Source: Escherichia marmotae
GTDB lineage: Bacteria > Pseudomonadota > Gammaproteobacteria > Enterobacterales > Enterobacteriaceae
DNA: 64,000 nt
Reading direction: 5' to 3'
NCBI RefSeq assembly: GCF_002900365.1
Contig: NZ_CP025979.1
Span: 930,001 to 994,000 of the forward strand
The notes beneath the pieces are model-generated. The model had not been told where the DNA came from and searched no databases. It was given only the letters and a program-made list of their open reading frames with translations. The translations under genes were made by a program, and so were the position numbers. Of this stretch, positions 24,218-32,968 are shown in pieces (positions within the stretch are counted from its first letter, which is position 1; each line of letters opens with the position of its first letter).

Positions 24218-25279
24218 TTACAGCGCAATACGAATCACATCGTCCGGCTGGGTAGCTTCCTGCTGTTTAGTGGATTTTTGTTTAACACTGACATACAGCG
24301 TTTTGCCATCGGCAGACAGCGCCAGGCTGTTCGGATGGGTCGGCGTATCGAACGTTTTCACTACCTTGTAGGTTTTCGCGTCAATCACACTGACTTTACC
24401 TGCCTGACGATGTGTCACATAGGCTTCATTACGCGCCGGGTTAAACAGCACAGCCAGTGATTCCGGTGCCGCTACCTTCGCCAGAATATTGCCTTCACGA
24501 GTATCAACCACCAGCACTTCCGCAGCTTTGGAGTCGGTGATAAACGCACGCTGGTTGGCGGTATCGAGACTAATGTTGATAAAGAAGTGCTCTTTGCCAT
24601 CATCCAGCAACTTTTTACGGCTCAAAATTTTGTTGTCGGTGGTGTCGATAGTAATCAATTCACCGTCAGCGTTGGTGGTATAGAGACGTTTGCCTTTGCT
24701 ATCCAACGCCAGGCCAGTGCTCATTTTACCGGTGTTCTGGATGGCAGTTTTCAGTTTGATATTCTCACCGTCAATCACCCAGACCACGCTCTCCTTCCCA
24801 ATACCGCTGATGTAAACGGTATTCGTGGCATCATCTGCTACCAGTTCACGCGGCTGCAGCGGGCGCACCTCTTCCGTGCGCTTACGATCATCCAGCACCA
24901 GACGCCCTTTCACTTCGCCCGTTTTGGCATCGATCGCCGTGACCGCGCTGTTTACGGTGTTACCAAACCACAACGTCTGGGTGGCATTGTTAATGGTGGC
25001 GCCAAACGGTTTGAGATCATTATGAATCACCTGAGTCACTTCCAGAGTGACCGGATCGAGACGATAAACCACCCCGCCTTTATCCAGTTTGCGGCTTTGC
25101 GATGTAGCGAGCCACAGCGCATTTTCCTGCTGGCTATAAGCCATTTCGTAAGCGCCTTTACCTACCGCTTTACGCAGCATTTCTTCCGCTGCCTGCGTGC
25201 TGAACGATGAAGCAACGAGCAATGAACCTAACAGTAATGAACCACGCAGACGCGATGAGAACAGATGACGTAAATGCAT
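24218..25279 (-). CDS. yncE: YncE, periplasmic seven-bladed beta-propeller
   Basis: 353 residues, identical in length to K-12. Signal peptide over the first about 31 residues (SRLRGSLLLGSLLVASSFST, cleavage after QAA). The rest consists of YVTN-type beta-propeller repeats (e.g. VSVIDAKTYKVVKTFD, YVTHRQAGKVSVID). In K-12 the crystal structure is a propeller that binds single-stranded DNA in vitro, and the gene is iron/Fur-repressed. It is divergent from the PQQ receptor gene yncD with a Fur-like box between them. A joint role in PQQ or metal-related uptake is plausible but inferred. Confidence 0.93.
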   Translation of the reverse strand: MHLRHLFSSRLRGSLLLGSLLVASSFSTQAAEEMLRKAVGKGAYEMAYSQQENALWLATSQSRKLDKGGVVYRLDPVTLEVTQVIHNDLKPFGATINNATQTLWFGNTVNSAVTAIDAKTGEVKGRLVLDDRKRTEEVRPLQPRELVADDATNTVYISGIGKESVVWVIDGENIKLKTAIQNTGKMSTGLALDSKGKRLYTTNADGELITIDTTDNKILSRKKLLDDGKEHFFINISLDTANQRAFITDSKAAEVLVVDTREGNILAKVAAPESLAVLFNPARNEAYVTHRQAGKVSVIDAKTYKVVKTFDTPTHPNSLALSADGKTLYVSVKQKSTKQQEATQPDDVIRIAL

Positions 25280-25363
25280 GACGACTCCCTTTGATGAACC
25301 GATATTTTTGCTGCTTCACAATGCTTCGCTGAGCGTAATCTTCGTTACACCCTTGTTATAAAT

Positions 25364-25382
25364 GGGAATGGTAATCATTATT
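25364..25382. promoter_or_regulatory. Fur-box-like palindrome between yncE and yncD
   Basis: The 19 bases GGGAATGGTAATCATTATT agree at about 15 positions with the Fur consensus GATAATGATAATCATTATC. It sits about 85 bases upstream of yncE and 140 upstream of yncD. yncE is known to be Fur-regulated in K-12. Confidence 0.65.
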
Positions 25383-25520
25383 TTCTCAAATGTGGAGTAT
25401 TTCTTGCTGTTACGACTACAATTTTCTCAATTGGTTAACGTATCGTGCCGTTTTGTTTTCTATAAATTTACAAATTCATTACCATAGCGATGTTTTTCCA
25501 TTCTTAACCTGGCTTTTTTC

Positions 25521-27623
25521 ATGAAGATTTTTTCCGTCCGACAGACTGTTTTATCTGCGCTGATTGTCCTTTCCCCATCCGTTTTTGCCGCCAATGAACA
25601 AACCATGATTGTGAGTGCCACACCACAGGTGGTTTCAGAGCTGGATACCCCAGCGGCGGTCAGTGTGGTTGATGGCGAAGAGATGCGCCTGGCAACACCT
25701 CGCATTAACTTGTCTGAATCACTGACCAGCGTGCCTGGTTTACAGGTACAAAACCGGCAGAACTATGCGCAGGATTTACAGTTGTCGATTCGTGGATTTG
25801 GTTCCCGCTCTACTTACGGGATCCGCGGGATTCGCCTGTATGTGGACGGCATTCCCGCCACCATGCCCGACGGGCAAGGACAAACGTCTAATATCGATTT
25901 AAGTAGCGTGCAAAACGTGGAAGTACTGCGTGGCCCCTTTTCCGCCCTCTATGGCAACGCTTCCGGTGGGGTGATGAATGTCACCACACAAACGGGGCAA
26001 CAACCGTCAGGCATTGAAGCCAGCAGTTACTATGGCAGTTTTGGTAGCTGGCGTTACGGGTTGAAGGCAACGGGAGCAATGGGTGACGGCACACAGGCTG
26101 GCGATGTCGATTACACCGTTTCGACCACACGTTTTACGACCCACGGCTACCGTGACCATAGTGGTGCACAGAAAAATTTAGCCAATGCCAAATTGGGCGT
26201 ACGTATTGATGATGCCAGCAAATTAAGCCTGATTTTTAATAGTGTGGATATCAAAGCAAACGACCCCGGTGGGTTGACCGAAGCAGAATGGAAAGCGGAT
26301 CCGCAACAAGCTCCTCGCGCTGAACAGTACGATACACGGAAAACCATCAAGCAAACTCAGGCTGGAGTGCGTTATGAGCGTAGTCTTAGCGCCAGCGATG
26401 AGATGAGCGTGATGATGTACGCGGGTGAGCGTGAAACGACCCAGTACCAGTCAATCCCGATGGCACCACAACTTACCCCGTCACACGCAGGCGGCGTGAT
26501 TACGCTGCAACGCCATTATCAGGGAATAGACAGTCGCTGGACACACCGCGGCGAACTGGGTGTTCCGTTCACTTTAACCACCGGTTTAAACTATGAAAAC
26601 ATGAGTGAAAACCGCAAGGGCTACAATAACTTCCGCTTGAATTACGGCATACCAGAATACGGGCAAAAAGGTGATTTGCGCCGCGACGAGCGTAATCTGA
26701 TGTGGAACGTCGATCCCTATTTACAGACCCAGTGGCAACTGACTGACAAACTGTCACTGGATGCTGGCGTGCGCTATAGCTCAGTATGGTTTGATTCCAA
26801 CGATTATTACATTACTCCCGGTAACGGCGATGACAGCGGAGATGCCAGTTATCACAAATGGCTGCCAGCCGGATCGTTAAAATACGCCATCACCGATGCC
26901 TGGAATATCTATCTGGCAGCGGGACGCGGCTTTGAAACGCCGACCATTAATGAACTTTCATACCGTGCCGATGGGCAAAGCGGGATGAACTTTGGTTTAA
27001 AACCGTCCACCAACGATACAATCGAAATCGGCAGTAAAACGCGTATTGGCGATGGTCTGTTTAGCCTCGCAGTGTTCCAGACCGATACTCATGATGAAAT
27101 CGTTGTCGATAGCAGTAGCGGTGGGCGTACCACTTATAAAAATGCCGGGAAGACGCGTCGTCAGGGAGCCGAGCTGGCGTGGGATCAACGTTTCGCCGGA
27201 GATTTCCGCGTAAAAGCGTCGTGGACCTGGCTTGATGCAACATATCGCAGCAACGTTTGTAACGATCAGAACTGTAATGGTAACCGGATGCCAGGGATCG
27301 CCCGCAATATGGGCTTTGCGTCTTTAGGTTACGTACCAGAAGAAGGCTGGTATGCCGGTACAGAAGCGCGATATATGGGCGATATTATGGCTGATGACGA
27401 AAACACGGCAAAAGCGCCCTCTTATACTCTCGTTGGTTTGTTTACCGGCTATAAATATAATTACCGCAATATGACGGTGGATTTATTTGGCCGGGTCGAT
27501 AATTTATTCGACAAAGAATATGTCGGATCGGTGATTGTTAATGAATCCAATGGCCGATATTACGAGCCAGCACCTGGACGGAATTATGGTATTGGCGTAA
27601 ATCTCGCATGGCGGTTTGAATAA
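25521..27623 (+). CDS. pqqU: YncD/PqqU, TonB-dependent outer-membrane receptor for PQQ
   Basis: 700 residues. Signal peptide MKIFSVRQTVLSALIVLSPS to VFA-A (about residue 23). The TonB box QTMIVSA follows immediately at mature residues about 4-10. The plug domain contains LQVQNRQNYAQDLQLSIRGF and VEVLRGPFSALYGNASGG. A 22-strand barrel ends GIGVNLAWRFE with a terminal aromatic residue. In K-12 the protein was shown to take up pyrroloquinoline quinone for periplasmic glucose dehydrogenase, and it is a phage receptor. It is divergent from yncE and terminates in the bidirectional hairpin shared with curA. Confidence 0.93.
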   Translation: MKIFSVRQTVLSALIVLSPSVFAANEQTMIVSATPQVVSELDTPAAVSVVDGEEMRLATPRINLSESLTSVPGLQVQNRQNYAQDLQLSIRGFGSRSTYGIRGIRLYVDGIPATMPDGQGQTSNIDLSSVQNVEVLRGPFSALYGNASGGVMNVTTQTGQQPSGIEASSYYGSFGSWRYGLKATGAMGDGTQAGDVDYTVSTTRFTTHGYRDHSGAQKNLANAKLGVRIDDASKLSLIFNSVDIKANDPGGLTEAEWKADPQQAPRAEQYDTRKTIKQTQAGVRYERSLSASDEMSVMMYAGERETTQYQSIPMAPQLTPSHAGGVITLQRHYQGIDSRWTHRGELGVPFTLTTGLNYENMSENRKGYNNFRLNYGIPEYGQKGDLRRDERNLMWNVDPYLQTQWQLTDKLSLDAGVRYSSVWFDSNDYYITPGNGDDSGDASYHKWLPAGSLKYAITDAWNIYLAAGRGFETPTINELSYRADGQSGMNFGLKPSTNDTIEIGSKTRIGDGLFSLAVFQTDTHDEIVVDSSSGGRTTYKNAGKTRRQGAELAWDQRFAGDFRVKASWTWLDATYRSNVCNDQNCNGNRMPGIARNMGFASLGYVPEEGWYAGTEARYMGDIMADDENTAKAPSYTLVGLFTGYKYNYRNMTVDLFGRVDNLFDKEYVGSVIVNESNGRYYEPAPGRNYGIGVNLAWRFE

Positions 27624-27631
27624 TATTACGT

Positions 27632-27662
27632 GGTGGCGGTATAACACCGCCACCTGTTTTGT
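27632..27662. terminator. Bidirectional terminator between yncD and curA
   Basis: Perfect stem GGTGGCGGT (27632-27640) / ACCGCCACC (27646-27654), followed by TGTTTTGTT on the plus strand. Only 38 bases separate the stop codons of yncD and curA. Confidence 0.9.
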
Positions 27663-28698
27663 TAATTGTCATCCGCCACACGAATAACGACTTTGCCGAA
27701 GTTTTTACCTTCTAACAGGCCAATAAAAGTCTGTGGGGCATTTTCTAAACCGTCGGTCATTTGCTCGCGATAATGGATTTTCCCCTCTTTCACCCATTGC
27801 ACCATCTCCTGCTGGAACTCATGGATCCGGTGCCCATAATCCTGGCTGATAATAAAGCCTTGCAGACGAATACGTTTTTTCAGCACCGTGGCCATCAGCA
27901 ACGGTAAACGATCCGGACCAGATGGCAATTCCGTCGCATTATAGCCGCTCACTAAGCCGCAGACAGGAATGCGCGCGGATTATTGAGCAACGGCAACACG
28001 GCATCAAACACTTTACCGCCCACATTTTCATAATAGATATCAACACCTTTCGGACACGCCTTCGTCAGTTGCTCAGCAAAATCATCCGCATGGTGATCAA
28101 GGCAAACATCGAAACCCAGTACATCAGTAGCATGGCGGCATTTTTCAGCGCCACCGGCAACACCCACCACCCGACAGCCTTTCAGTTTGCCGATTTGCCC
28201 CACCGTTGCGCCAACAGGGCCGGTTGCAGCAGCAACCACCAGCGTTTCCCCCTTTTTAGGTTGACCGATATCCAGCAAGCCCATATAAGCGGTAAAACCA
28301 GGCATCCCCAGCACACCCAGCGACCACGAAGGGTTTTGTGGCTGATCGCCAAGTTTCACCAGTTCATCACCGCTGGATATGTCATAGTCCTGCCAGCCGC
28401 TGTAGCCCAGCACCCAGTCGCCAGGCTGGTAGTCCGGATGATTTGATTCCACCACCCGGCTCACCGTGCCGCCAACCATCACGCCACCAATATCAACCGG
28501 TGGTGAATAGGATGGCTCATCGCTCATGCGCCCGCGCATATATGGGTCCAGCGACAGATAAACTGTGCGCAGTAACACCTGACCTTCACCTGGCGTGGCA
28601 ACGTCATCTTCTTCCAGACGGAAATTCTCCGGAACCGGCGCTCCATGCGGACGCGAGGCCAGAACCCAACGGCGGTTACGCTGCTTTTGTTGCCCCAT
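27662..28698 (-). pseudogene. curA: CurA, NADPH-dependent curcumin reductase, frameshifted
   Basis: Start ATG 28698 behind AGGAGATCATT, giving MGQQKQRNRRWVLASRPHG, a medium-chain dehydrogenase/reductase of the double-bond reductase type. The NADPH site AAATGPVGATVGQIGKLKG is present near residue 150. After LPLLN the frame loses one base near 27980 and terminates (PRAFLSAA-stop); the next frame gives SARIPVCGLVSGYNATELP and continues normally to VIRVADDN. With one base restored the length is exactly 345 residues, as in K-12. The truncated product lacks the last about 100 residues and is probably inactive. Confidence 0.93.
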
Positions 28699-28882
28699 AA
28701 TGATCTCCTGTGCTTTTGGCATGAATCCATCAATGGTAGCAGGCTCACGTGGTTAGATGTGTTTGTATGCATCACATTCGTCCAGCAATACACAATAATT
28801 TCATTGTAGATTGCGTTGCTTCCGGCTGTTTTCGATAGTATTGATAGCATCATTACTATTCGATGTTTTATAGAGGCTCGAC

Positions 28883-29401
28883 ATGTCCATCCGTTTTGCC
28901 CGCAAAGCCGATTGTGCTGCAATTGCAGAAATTTATAACCACGCCGTGTTGTATACGGCGGCTATCTGGAACGACCAAACGGTGGATGCAGATAACCGAA
29001 TCGCCTGGTTTGAAGCGCGAACATTATCCGGTTATCCGGTGCTGGTGAGCGAAGAAAATGGCGTTGTCACGGGGTATGCCTCATTTGGTGACTGGCGTAG
29101 TTTCGACGGTTTTCGCCATACAGTGGAACATTCGGTATATGTTCATCCGGATCATCAGGGCAAAGGTCTTGGGCGCAAATTGTTAAGCCGGTTGATTGAT
29201 GAAGCGCGGGATTGCGGGAAGCATGTCATGGTTGCCGGGATCGAGTCGCAAAATCAGGCCTCGCTGCATCTACACCAGTCGCTGGGATTTGTCGTCACCG
29301 CACAAATGCCGCAGGTAGGCACTAAATTTGGTCGCTGGCTGGATCTCACCTTTATGCAGTTGCAACTCGACGAACGCAGTGAACCGGACGCTATCGGATG
29401 A
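28883..29401 (+). CDS. mnaT: MnaT (YncA), L-amino acid N-acyltransferase
   Basis: 172 residues of the GNAT fold. The acetyl-CoA loop is HQGKGLGRKLL (about residues 92-102), preceded by the beta-4 strand HSVYVHPD. It acetylates methionine and its sulfoxide/sulfone or sulfoximine analogues, including phosphinothricin-type compounds. It is preceded by TAGAGGCTCGAC. Its TGA overlaps the ydcZ ATG (29398-29401, ATGA), so the two are coupled. Confidence 0.92.
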   Translation: MSIRFARKADCAAIAEIYNHAVLYTAAIWNDQTVDADNRIAWFEARTLSGYPVLVSEENGVVTGYASFGDWRSFDGFRHTVEHSVYVHPDHQGKGLGRKLLSRLIDEARDCGKHVMVAGIESQNQASLHLHQSLGFVVTAQMPQVGTKFGRWLDLTFMQLQLDERSEPDAIG

Positions 29402-29847
29402 ATCAGTCGCTTACCCTTGCCTTTTTGATCGCCGCCGGGATTGGCCTGGTAGTGCAAAACACATTGATGGTGCGCATCACTCAGACCTCCTCCACCATTC
29501 TCATCGCCATGCTACTGAACTCACTGGTGGGAATTGTGCTGTTCGTGTCTATTTTGTGGTTTAAACAAGGGATGGCAGGGTTTGGCGAACTGGTGTCCAG
29601 CGTGCGTTGGTGGACTCTAATCCCTGGTTTGCTGGGATCATTTTTTGTCTTCGCCAGTATCAGCGGGTATCAAAATGTGGGGGCGGCAACGACCATTGCA
29701 GTACTGGTCGCCAGCCAACTTATTGGAGGTCTGGTACTGGATATTTTCCGCAGTCATGGCGTGCCACTTCGGGCGTTGATTGGTCCAATTTGCGGAGCGG
29801 TTTTATTGGTAGTTGGCGCCTGGTTGGTGGCCAGACGCACGTTTTAA
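29398..29847 (+). CDS. ydcZ: YdcZ, inner-membrane DMT-type protein (DUF606)
   Basis: 149 residues with five predicted membrane helices, beginning MNQSLTLAFLIAAGIGLVVQ. The DUF606/EamA-like half-transporter features Gly-rich helices such as PICGAVLLVVGAWLVA. It overlaps mnaT by four bases and ends facing ydcY. The substrate is not known; amino-acid derivative export has been suggested only by association. Confidence 0.9.
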   Translation: MNQSLTLAFLIAAGIGLVVQNTLMVRITQTSSTILIAMLLNSLVGIVLFVSILWFKQGMAGFGELVSSVRWWTLIPGLLGSFFVFASISGYQNVGAATTIAVLVASQLIGGLVLDIFRSHGVPLRALIGPICGAVLLVVGAWLVARRTF

Positions 29848-30081
29848 TCAGAGGATGGTGCCACCTTTCGTTAACTGTTCGTGGCGCGCTTCCATATCTT
29901 CTTTATGCTTGCGTCCGTGATGGGCGATTGCTGTGCGCAAACGCTGTTGCTGGGTGTAGCGATCTTCCCGGCTTAACTCTGCGTCATCGCTCAGGGCGAT
30001 TAACAATTCGTTCATATGGGCAATGACGCTCTCCTCAATCGCGGCATCCACGCGCGCGATGACCTCATCCAGATGCGACAT
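29848..30081 (-). CDS. ydcY: YdcY, small DUF2526 protein
   Basis: 77 residues, acidic and helical (MSHLDEVIARVDAAIEESVI), soluble, with a basic stretch RHGRKHKEDMEARHE-like near the C-terminus. Length and sequence match K-12 YdcY. The ATG is preceded by AAGGAGAAAGT. No function is known. It abuts the ydcZ stop by one base, convergent. Confidence 0.9.
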   Translation of the reverse strand: MSHLDEVIARVDAAIEESVIAHMNELLIALSDDAELSREDRYTQQQRLRTAIAHHGRKHKEDMEARHEQLTKGGTIL

Positions 30082-30166
30082 ACTTTCTCCTTAGCCACTT
30101 GTGAAATTTATCGATTCACTCAAATGATATAAGTCTGCGTTGTGCCGTCAAGCCAGCGAGTAAGAT

Positions 30167-30340
30167 TTAAAACAGTGAAAACAGTAGCGCCACTGGAAAA
30201 CTCATCGGCCATGTGATCCCCACCAGAAAGGCGCTCAGAAAGCGAATGCTCTTCTTATCGTGGGAAAGAAACCAGGTAATAAGAAAGGCGATTACTGCCA
30301 TAACAGCATAAAAAACAAGCAAACATTGAAAAAGAGACAT
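30167..30340 (-). CDS. ortT: OrtT (YdcX), orphan membrane toxin of the GhoT type
   Basis: 57 residues from ATG 30340 (MSLFQCLLVFYAVMAVIAFL) with two membrane helices separated by LSHDKKSIRF. K-12 OrtT is a GhoT-like membrane-damaging protein without a cognate antitoxin, acting under stress and reducing growth in the presence of trimethoprim/sulfamethoxazole. The longer frame starting at 30400 has no better ribosome binding site and does not fit the known length. Confidence 0.88.
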   Translation of the reverse strand: MSLFQCLLVFYAVMAVIAFLITWFLSHDKKSIRFLSAFLVGITWPMSFPVALLFSLF

Positions 30341-30533
30341 GTACAGGCATCCAGCCAGGTGAATAAAACGCGCGCAAATATGCGTCATTTCTTGATGCAC
30401 ATCAAGTTTTCAATCCATTTAAGATAAATTCAATAACCTACGGCATGCTCTTGTCCATCTTCAGAATGAGTATGATTGCGGATTTTCCCAACCCGTACTA
30501 TACACATAGGGGCTATGACAAAAGGTGGCAAAA

Positions 30534-30629
30534 ATGAACGTTTCCAGTAAAACTGTAGTGCTGATAAATCTCTTTGCTGCTGTTGGGTTGTTTACTCTTA
30601 TCTCTATGAGATTTGGTTGGTTTATTTGA
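30534..30629 (+). CDS. yncL: YncL, 31-residue membrane protein
   Basis: ATG 30534 is preceded by AAAGGTGGCAAAA. The product MNVSSKTVVLINLFAAVGLF plus 11 more residues ending RFGWFI is a single hydrophobic helix. It differs from K-12 YncL by a few conservative residues. K-12 YncL is a verified small inner-membrane protein induced under stress; its function is unknown. Confidence 0.88.
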   Translation: MNVSSKTVVLINLFAAVGLFTLISMRFGWFI

Positions 30630-30653
30630 TGTAGCGATATTGCACGCAGCACG

Positions 30654-30686
30654 TACTGTCAGAGAGAAATCAACTCTCTGACAGTA
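30654..30686. terminator. Strong hairpin between yncL and patD
   Basis: Perfect 13-bp stem TACTGTCAGAGAG (30654-30666) / CTCTCTGACAGTA (30674-30686). There is no clear T-run on either side, so it may act as a 3'-stabilising stem for the convergent yncL and patD transcripts rather than a classical terminator. Confidence 0.6.
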
Positions 30687-30727
30687 GGTTAGATCCTCTC
30701 ACACTCTCCAGATTTACAACACTATCC

Positions 30728-32152
30728 TTAATGCTTAACCATTACGTGGCGTACTACGGTGTAATCTTCCAGCCCATAAAGTGACATATCTTTGCCATAA
30801 CCAGAAAGTTTCTGCCCGCCGTGCGGCATTTCACTGACCAGCATGAAGTGGGTATTGACCCAGGTGCAGCCATATTGCAGACGAGCGCTCACGCGATGCG
30901 CCCGACCGACATCTTTCGTCCACACCGAAGAGGCCAACCCGTACTGACTGTCATTCGCCCAGTTAACCACTTGCTCTTCGTTGTCGAAGGCCGTCACGCT
31001 CACTACCGGGCCAAATACCTCTCTTTGAACGATGGCATCTTCTTGTAACGCACCGGCCAGCAGTGTAGGCGCATAATAATAGCCGTTACCCTGCCGTTTT
31101 TCACCGCCGGTGATCACCTTAATGTGTCCCGTCGCCTTCGCCTCTTCCACCGCCCTGCTGACGCGTTCGAGATGTGCCAGTGAGCTTAACGGCCCCAGCT
31201 CTGTGGCACCATCATCCGGTGCACCAGATTTTAACGTTGCCACTGCGGCACCTAGTTTTTCCACCAGCGCGTCGTAAATACCTTTTTGCGCGTAGATACG
31301 ACAGGCAGCAGTGCAATCTTGTCCGGCATTGTAATAGCCAAAGGTGCGCACACCTTCGACCACTGCTTCAATATCTGCATCATCAAAGACAATCACTGGT
31401 GCTTTACCGCCCAGTTCCATGTGGGTGCGCTTTATGGATGATGCTGTATGGCTGATGATGTGCTCACCGGTAGCGATAGACCCCGTCAGCGACACCATGC
31501 GCACTTTTGGATGTCCGGTCAGCGGATCACCCACCGTTTTACCTCTGCCAAACAGTACGTTGATCACGCCTGGCGGGAAGATATCTTTCGCCAGTTCTGC
31601 CAGTTTCAACGCAGTCAGCGGTGTAATTTCTGATGGTTTAAGCACTACGCAGTTCCCCGCCGCCAGCGCCGGAGCCAGTTTCCACGCTGCCATCATCAAC
31701 GGGTAGTTCCAGGGGGCGATAGAGGCCACAACACCTAATGGATCGCGGCGAATCATTGATGTATGACCTTCAAGATATTCACCCGCCGCCAGACCATTCA
31801 GGCAGCGCGCAGCGCCGGCGAAAAAGCGAAAGACATCGACAATCGCCGGAATCTCATCATTAAAAGCACTATGCAGCGGTTTGCCACAGTTACGGGACTC
31901 CAGTTCGGCAAAAACCTGACCGTTCTCTTCGATAACATCCGCCAGTTTCAGCAGGCATTCCGCACGCATTTTCGGCGTGGTTTGCCCCCACCCGACAAAT
32001 GCGGCATCTGCCGCGCGAACAGCGGCATCAACCTGCTCTGCGGTTGCCTCGGCAATCTCCAGTAATACTTCTCCCGTTGCCGGATTATAGACAGGCTGTT
32101 TTTCCCCTTCGCCGCTGACCAGTTCTCCGTTAATCAGTAACTTATGTTGCAT
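30728..32152 (-). CDS. patD: PatD (YdcW), gamma-aminobutyraldehyde dehydrogenase
   Basis: 474 residues, NAD-dependent aldehyde dehydrogenase. The catalytic Cys lies in NAGQDCTAACRIYA (about residue 280), the catalytic Glu in HMELGGKAP (about 246), and the NAD-binding turn in LTGSIATGEHI. It oxidises 4-aminobutanal, made from putrescine by PatA, to GABA. It starts 21 bases after ydcV on the same strand, so the ABC transporter and the enzyme form an operon (ydcSTUV-patD), consistent with transport of putrescine-like substrates. Confidence 0.95.
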   Translation of the reverse strand: MQHKLLINGELVSGEGEKQPVYNPATGEVLLEIAEATAEQVDAAVRAADAAFVGWGQTTPKMRAECLLKLADVIEENGQVFAELESRNCGKPLHSAFNDEIPAIVDVFRFFAGAARCLNGLAAGEYLEGHTSMIRRDPLGVVASIAPWNYPLMMAAWKLAPALAAGNCVVLKPSEITPLTALKLAELAKDIFPPGVINVLFGRGKTVGDPLTGHPKVRMVSLTGSIATGEHIISHTASSIKRTHMELGGKAPVIVFDDADIEAVVEGVRTFGYYNAGQDCTAACRIYAQKGIYDALVEKLGAAVATLKSGAPDDGATELGPLSSLAHLERVSRAVEEAKATGHIKVITGGEKRQGNGYYYAPTLLAGALQEDAIVQREVFGPVVSVTAFDNEEQVVNWANDSQYGLASSVWTKDVGRAHRVSARLQYGCTWVNTHFMLVSEMPHGGQKLSGYGKDMSLYGLEDYTVVRHVMVKH

Positions 32153-32173
32153 AGCATATTCCCATTTCAGTGG

Positions 32174-32968
32174 TTATTGACCCTTGTCGCCTTCACGGGT
32201 TAGCCACCAGGCCCCCAGGATCGGCAAGGTTGTTACCAACATAACCAGCAGTGCCACAACGTTGGTTACCGGTACATCACGCGGTCGCCCAAGCTGATTG
32301 AGCAACCACAGTGGTAACGTCCGTTCGTGACCCGCGGTAAAAGTCGTCACGATGATTTCATCGAACGACAAGGCAAACGCCAGCATTCCCCCCGCCAGTA
32401 ACGCCGAACTGAGATTCGGCAACACTACGTAGCGGAAGGTTTGCCAGCCATTGGCTCCAAGATCCATTGACGCTTCCACCAGACTCCACGAGGTACGGCG
32501 AAAACGGGCGATGACATTGTTGAAGACGACCACCACGCAAAAAGTCGCATGACCAACCACGATAGTGAAAAAGCCTGGCTCCAGATTGATCGTTTTAAAG
32601 GCCGTTAATAGTGCGAGACCAGTGACAATGCCAGGCAATGCAATGGGTAACAGCAGTAACAGTGAAATGGCGCTTTTGCCGAAAAAGTCACGCCGCCAGA
32701 GCGCCGCGGCCGCCAGTGTTCCTAACACCAGCGCGATGAATGTCGCCAGCGTCGCCACTTTAAGTGACAGTGTCACGGCATCAAGAATATCGCTACGCTG
32801 TGCTGCTATGCTGAACCAGCGCAGCGTCAAGCCTTGTGGTGGAAAACTAAATGCGGCTTCCTCGGTGTTAAACGCATAGGCGGCGATAATCAAGATGGGA
32901 AAATGGAGAAAAAGCACGCCGCCCCAGGCCGCCAGTTTGAGGAACAACGGTGCACGTTCAGAGTGCAT
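32174..32968 (-). CDS. ydcV: YdcV, ABC transporter permease (spermidine/putrescine type)
   Basis: 264 residues with six membrane helices and the permease EAA-loop (ASMDLGANGWQTFRYVVLP, about residues 165-183) that contacts the ATPase. It resembles PotC. It overlaps the end of ydcU by 11 bases. Together with YdcU it forms the transmembrane channel. Confidence 0.94.
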   Translation of the reverse strand: MHSERAPLFLKLAAWGGVLFLHFPILIIAAYAFNTEEAAFSFPPQGLTLRWFSIAAQRSDILDAVTLSLKVATLATFIALVLGTLAAAALWRRDFFGKSAISLLLLLPIALPGIVTGLALLTAFKTINLEPGFFTIVVGHATFCVVVVFNNVIARFRRTSWSLVEASMDLGANGWQTFRYVVLPNLSSALLAGGMLAFALSFDEIIVTTFTAGHERTLPLWLLNQLGRPRDVPVTNVVALLVMLVTTLPILGAWWLTREGDKGQ

